This document shows, one piece after another, positions 63,204-64,000 of a stretch of 64,000 nt of DNA. How positions within the stretch are numbered: the first letter of the stretch is position 1; each line of letters opens with the position of its first letter. This DNA is from Niabella pedocola (GTDB taxonomy: Bacteria; Bacteroidota; Bacteroidia; Chitinophagales; Chitinophagaceae), in NCBI RefSeq assembly GCF_021044425.1, contig NZ_JAJNEC010000004.1, forward strand, positions 682,001 to 746,000, in the 5' to 3' direction. The notes under the pieces were generated by a model. That model worked only from the letters and a program-made list of their open reading frames with translations, searched no databases and was not told the DNA's origin. The position numbers and the translations under genes are program-made.

Positions 63204-64000
63204 CTATTGTATGGCTTCATCTGGGAACGGCACTGCTTTGCCCGTTCTTTTATCAACCGGCATTTGAGCCGAGCGTTCCTTCAAGGTTCTGCCAAAAATC
63301 AGCGCCAGTTTTTTCACCTGTTCTTTTTCCACCTGCGCCAGGTCGTTGGTTTCCCGCAGGTCTTTTGAAAGATCATAAAGTTCAAAGCCCTGGGTACGCA
63401 TCCGGTAAATCAGCTTCCAATGGTCATAGCGCATGGCCGTATAATAATTGATGCCCAGTTTTGCCTCTTCGTTTGTACGGATATTGATCCATTTATGGGG
63501 ATAGTGAAAGATCAATGGGCGCGCTGCCGGTTTTTGTATGTTTTTTAAGAGCGGCACAAAACTCCGGCCGTCTACCTGCTGAACCGTGTGTACAGAACCT
63601 ACCCGGGCCATTTCCAGGATGGATGGAAAAAAATCCTCTATGATCACCGGGCTGGAGTTTACGGTGCCCGCCCGGGTCACACCCGGCCATTTAACGATCA
63701 TTGGTTCGCGTATGCCACCTTCGTAAACGGCACCCTTCCCCGAACGAAGCGGGGAGTTGTGTGTATTGACGGCCCCTCCCCGTTGATGATGATCCAGGCC
63801 ACCGTTATCGCTCATAAAGATGACGATCGTATTACCCGCCACTCCTTTTCTTTGCAGGTAGTCCATAATATCACCCAAACTTTTATCCATCCCCTCCAGC
63901 AAACTGGCATAAGCGGCTTCAACACTATCCAAACCCGCGTCATAATATTTTTGAACAAAACGGGGATCGGCCATAATGGGCGTATGCACCGCGTACTGAC
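63204..64000 (-). CDS. Sulfatase, C-terminal part (runs off the window)
   Basis: The frame is open to base 64000, so only the C-terminal portion of at least 265 residues is visible. It begins QYAVHTPI, a sulfatase-core strand, and contains VIFMSDNGGLDHH and GKGAVYEGGIREPMIVKWPG, which are standard sulfatase C-terminal core features. Formylglycine-type catalytic Cys/Ser lies outside. It would remove sulfate esters from a sugar or lipid. It converges with the DUF6122 gene. Confidence 0.9.
   Translation of the reverse strand, partial: QYAVHTPIMADPRFVQKYYDAGLDSVEAAYASLLEGMDKSLGDIMDYLQRKGVAGNTIVIFMSDNGGLDHHQRGGAVNTHNSPLRSGKGAVYEGGIREPMIVKWPGVTRAGTVNSSPVIIEDFFPSILEMARVGSVHTVQQVDGRSFVPLLKNIQKPAARPLIFHYPHKWINIRTNEEAKLGINYYTAMRYDHWKLIYRMRTQGFELYDLSKDLRETNDLAQVEKEQVKKLALIFGRTLKERSAQMPVDKRTGKAVPFPDEAIQ

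Overview
The window comes from a Bacteroidota chromosome, most likely the Chitinophagaceae. It carries SusC/SusD outer-membrane pairs, promoters of the Bacteroidota type (TTG, 19-20 bp, then TAnnTTG), many lipoprotein signals and many RRxF(I/V/L)-type Tat signals. Genus and species cannot be fixed from the sequence alone. I saw no rRNA, tRNA, CRISPR array, transposase or phage gene.

Region 1 (about 0-39 kb and 46-52 kb) is a polymer-utilisation region. It has a lone SusC (108-3362), a SusC-SusD-DUF5017 operon (10306 to 4172), a Gfo/Idh oxidoreductase and a DeoR-type regulator (10801-12666). A minus-strand operon (19151 to 12897) encodes an Nramp-fold transporter, an epimerase-like protein, a DapA-family aldolase/lyase, an enolase-superfamily enzyme and an exported DegT-type aminotransferase. 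A long plus-strand run (19337-39113) encodes GH20 hexosaminidase, MurQ etherase, a sugar permease, a second exported aminotransferase, an amidohydrolase, a ceramidase-like enzyme, a kelch protein, an isochorismatase-like hydrolase, two heparinase II/III-type proteins and a tandem duplication of paired amidohydrolases. A BadF-type amino-sugar kinase (51494) and a PVC-type dehydrogenase-like lipoprotein (50794) lie farther right. The enzymes point to an acidic, amino-sugar-containing polymer. MurQ plus a BadF-type kinase suggests N-acetylmuramate or a related ether sugar.

A non-coding signal links these blocks. Three diverged copies of a 134-141 bp element (3571-3711, 10581-10714, 50952-51088) each contain a minus-strand promoter and TTGCG/CGCAA half-sites at fixed, helically phased spacing. 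Related half-site arrays precede GH20 and MurQ. I infer one regulon, possibly controlled by the DeoR-type protein at 11917.

Region 2 (39.4-46.1 kb) is a complete, tightly coupled ebo operon (eboA-F) preceded by a TMEM220-family membrane protein and a good promoter. Its known relatives are implicated in moving a metabolite precursor to the periplasm. Its substrate here is unknown.

Region 3 (46.1-50.8 kb, minus strand) has a Tat-exported HiPIP lipoprotein, a large secreted beta-propeller and the PVC-type dehydrogenase-like lipoprotein.

Region 4 (52.4-64 kb) has an exported oxidative-repair operon (spondin-domain protein, redoxin, MsrA, MsrB), a divergent two-component system, a ClC channel/antiporter with CBS domains, a P1B-4-type metal ATPase, a DUF6122 membrane protein and the C-terminal part of a sulfatase that runs off the right edge.
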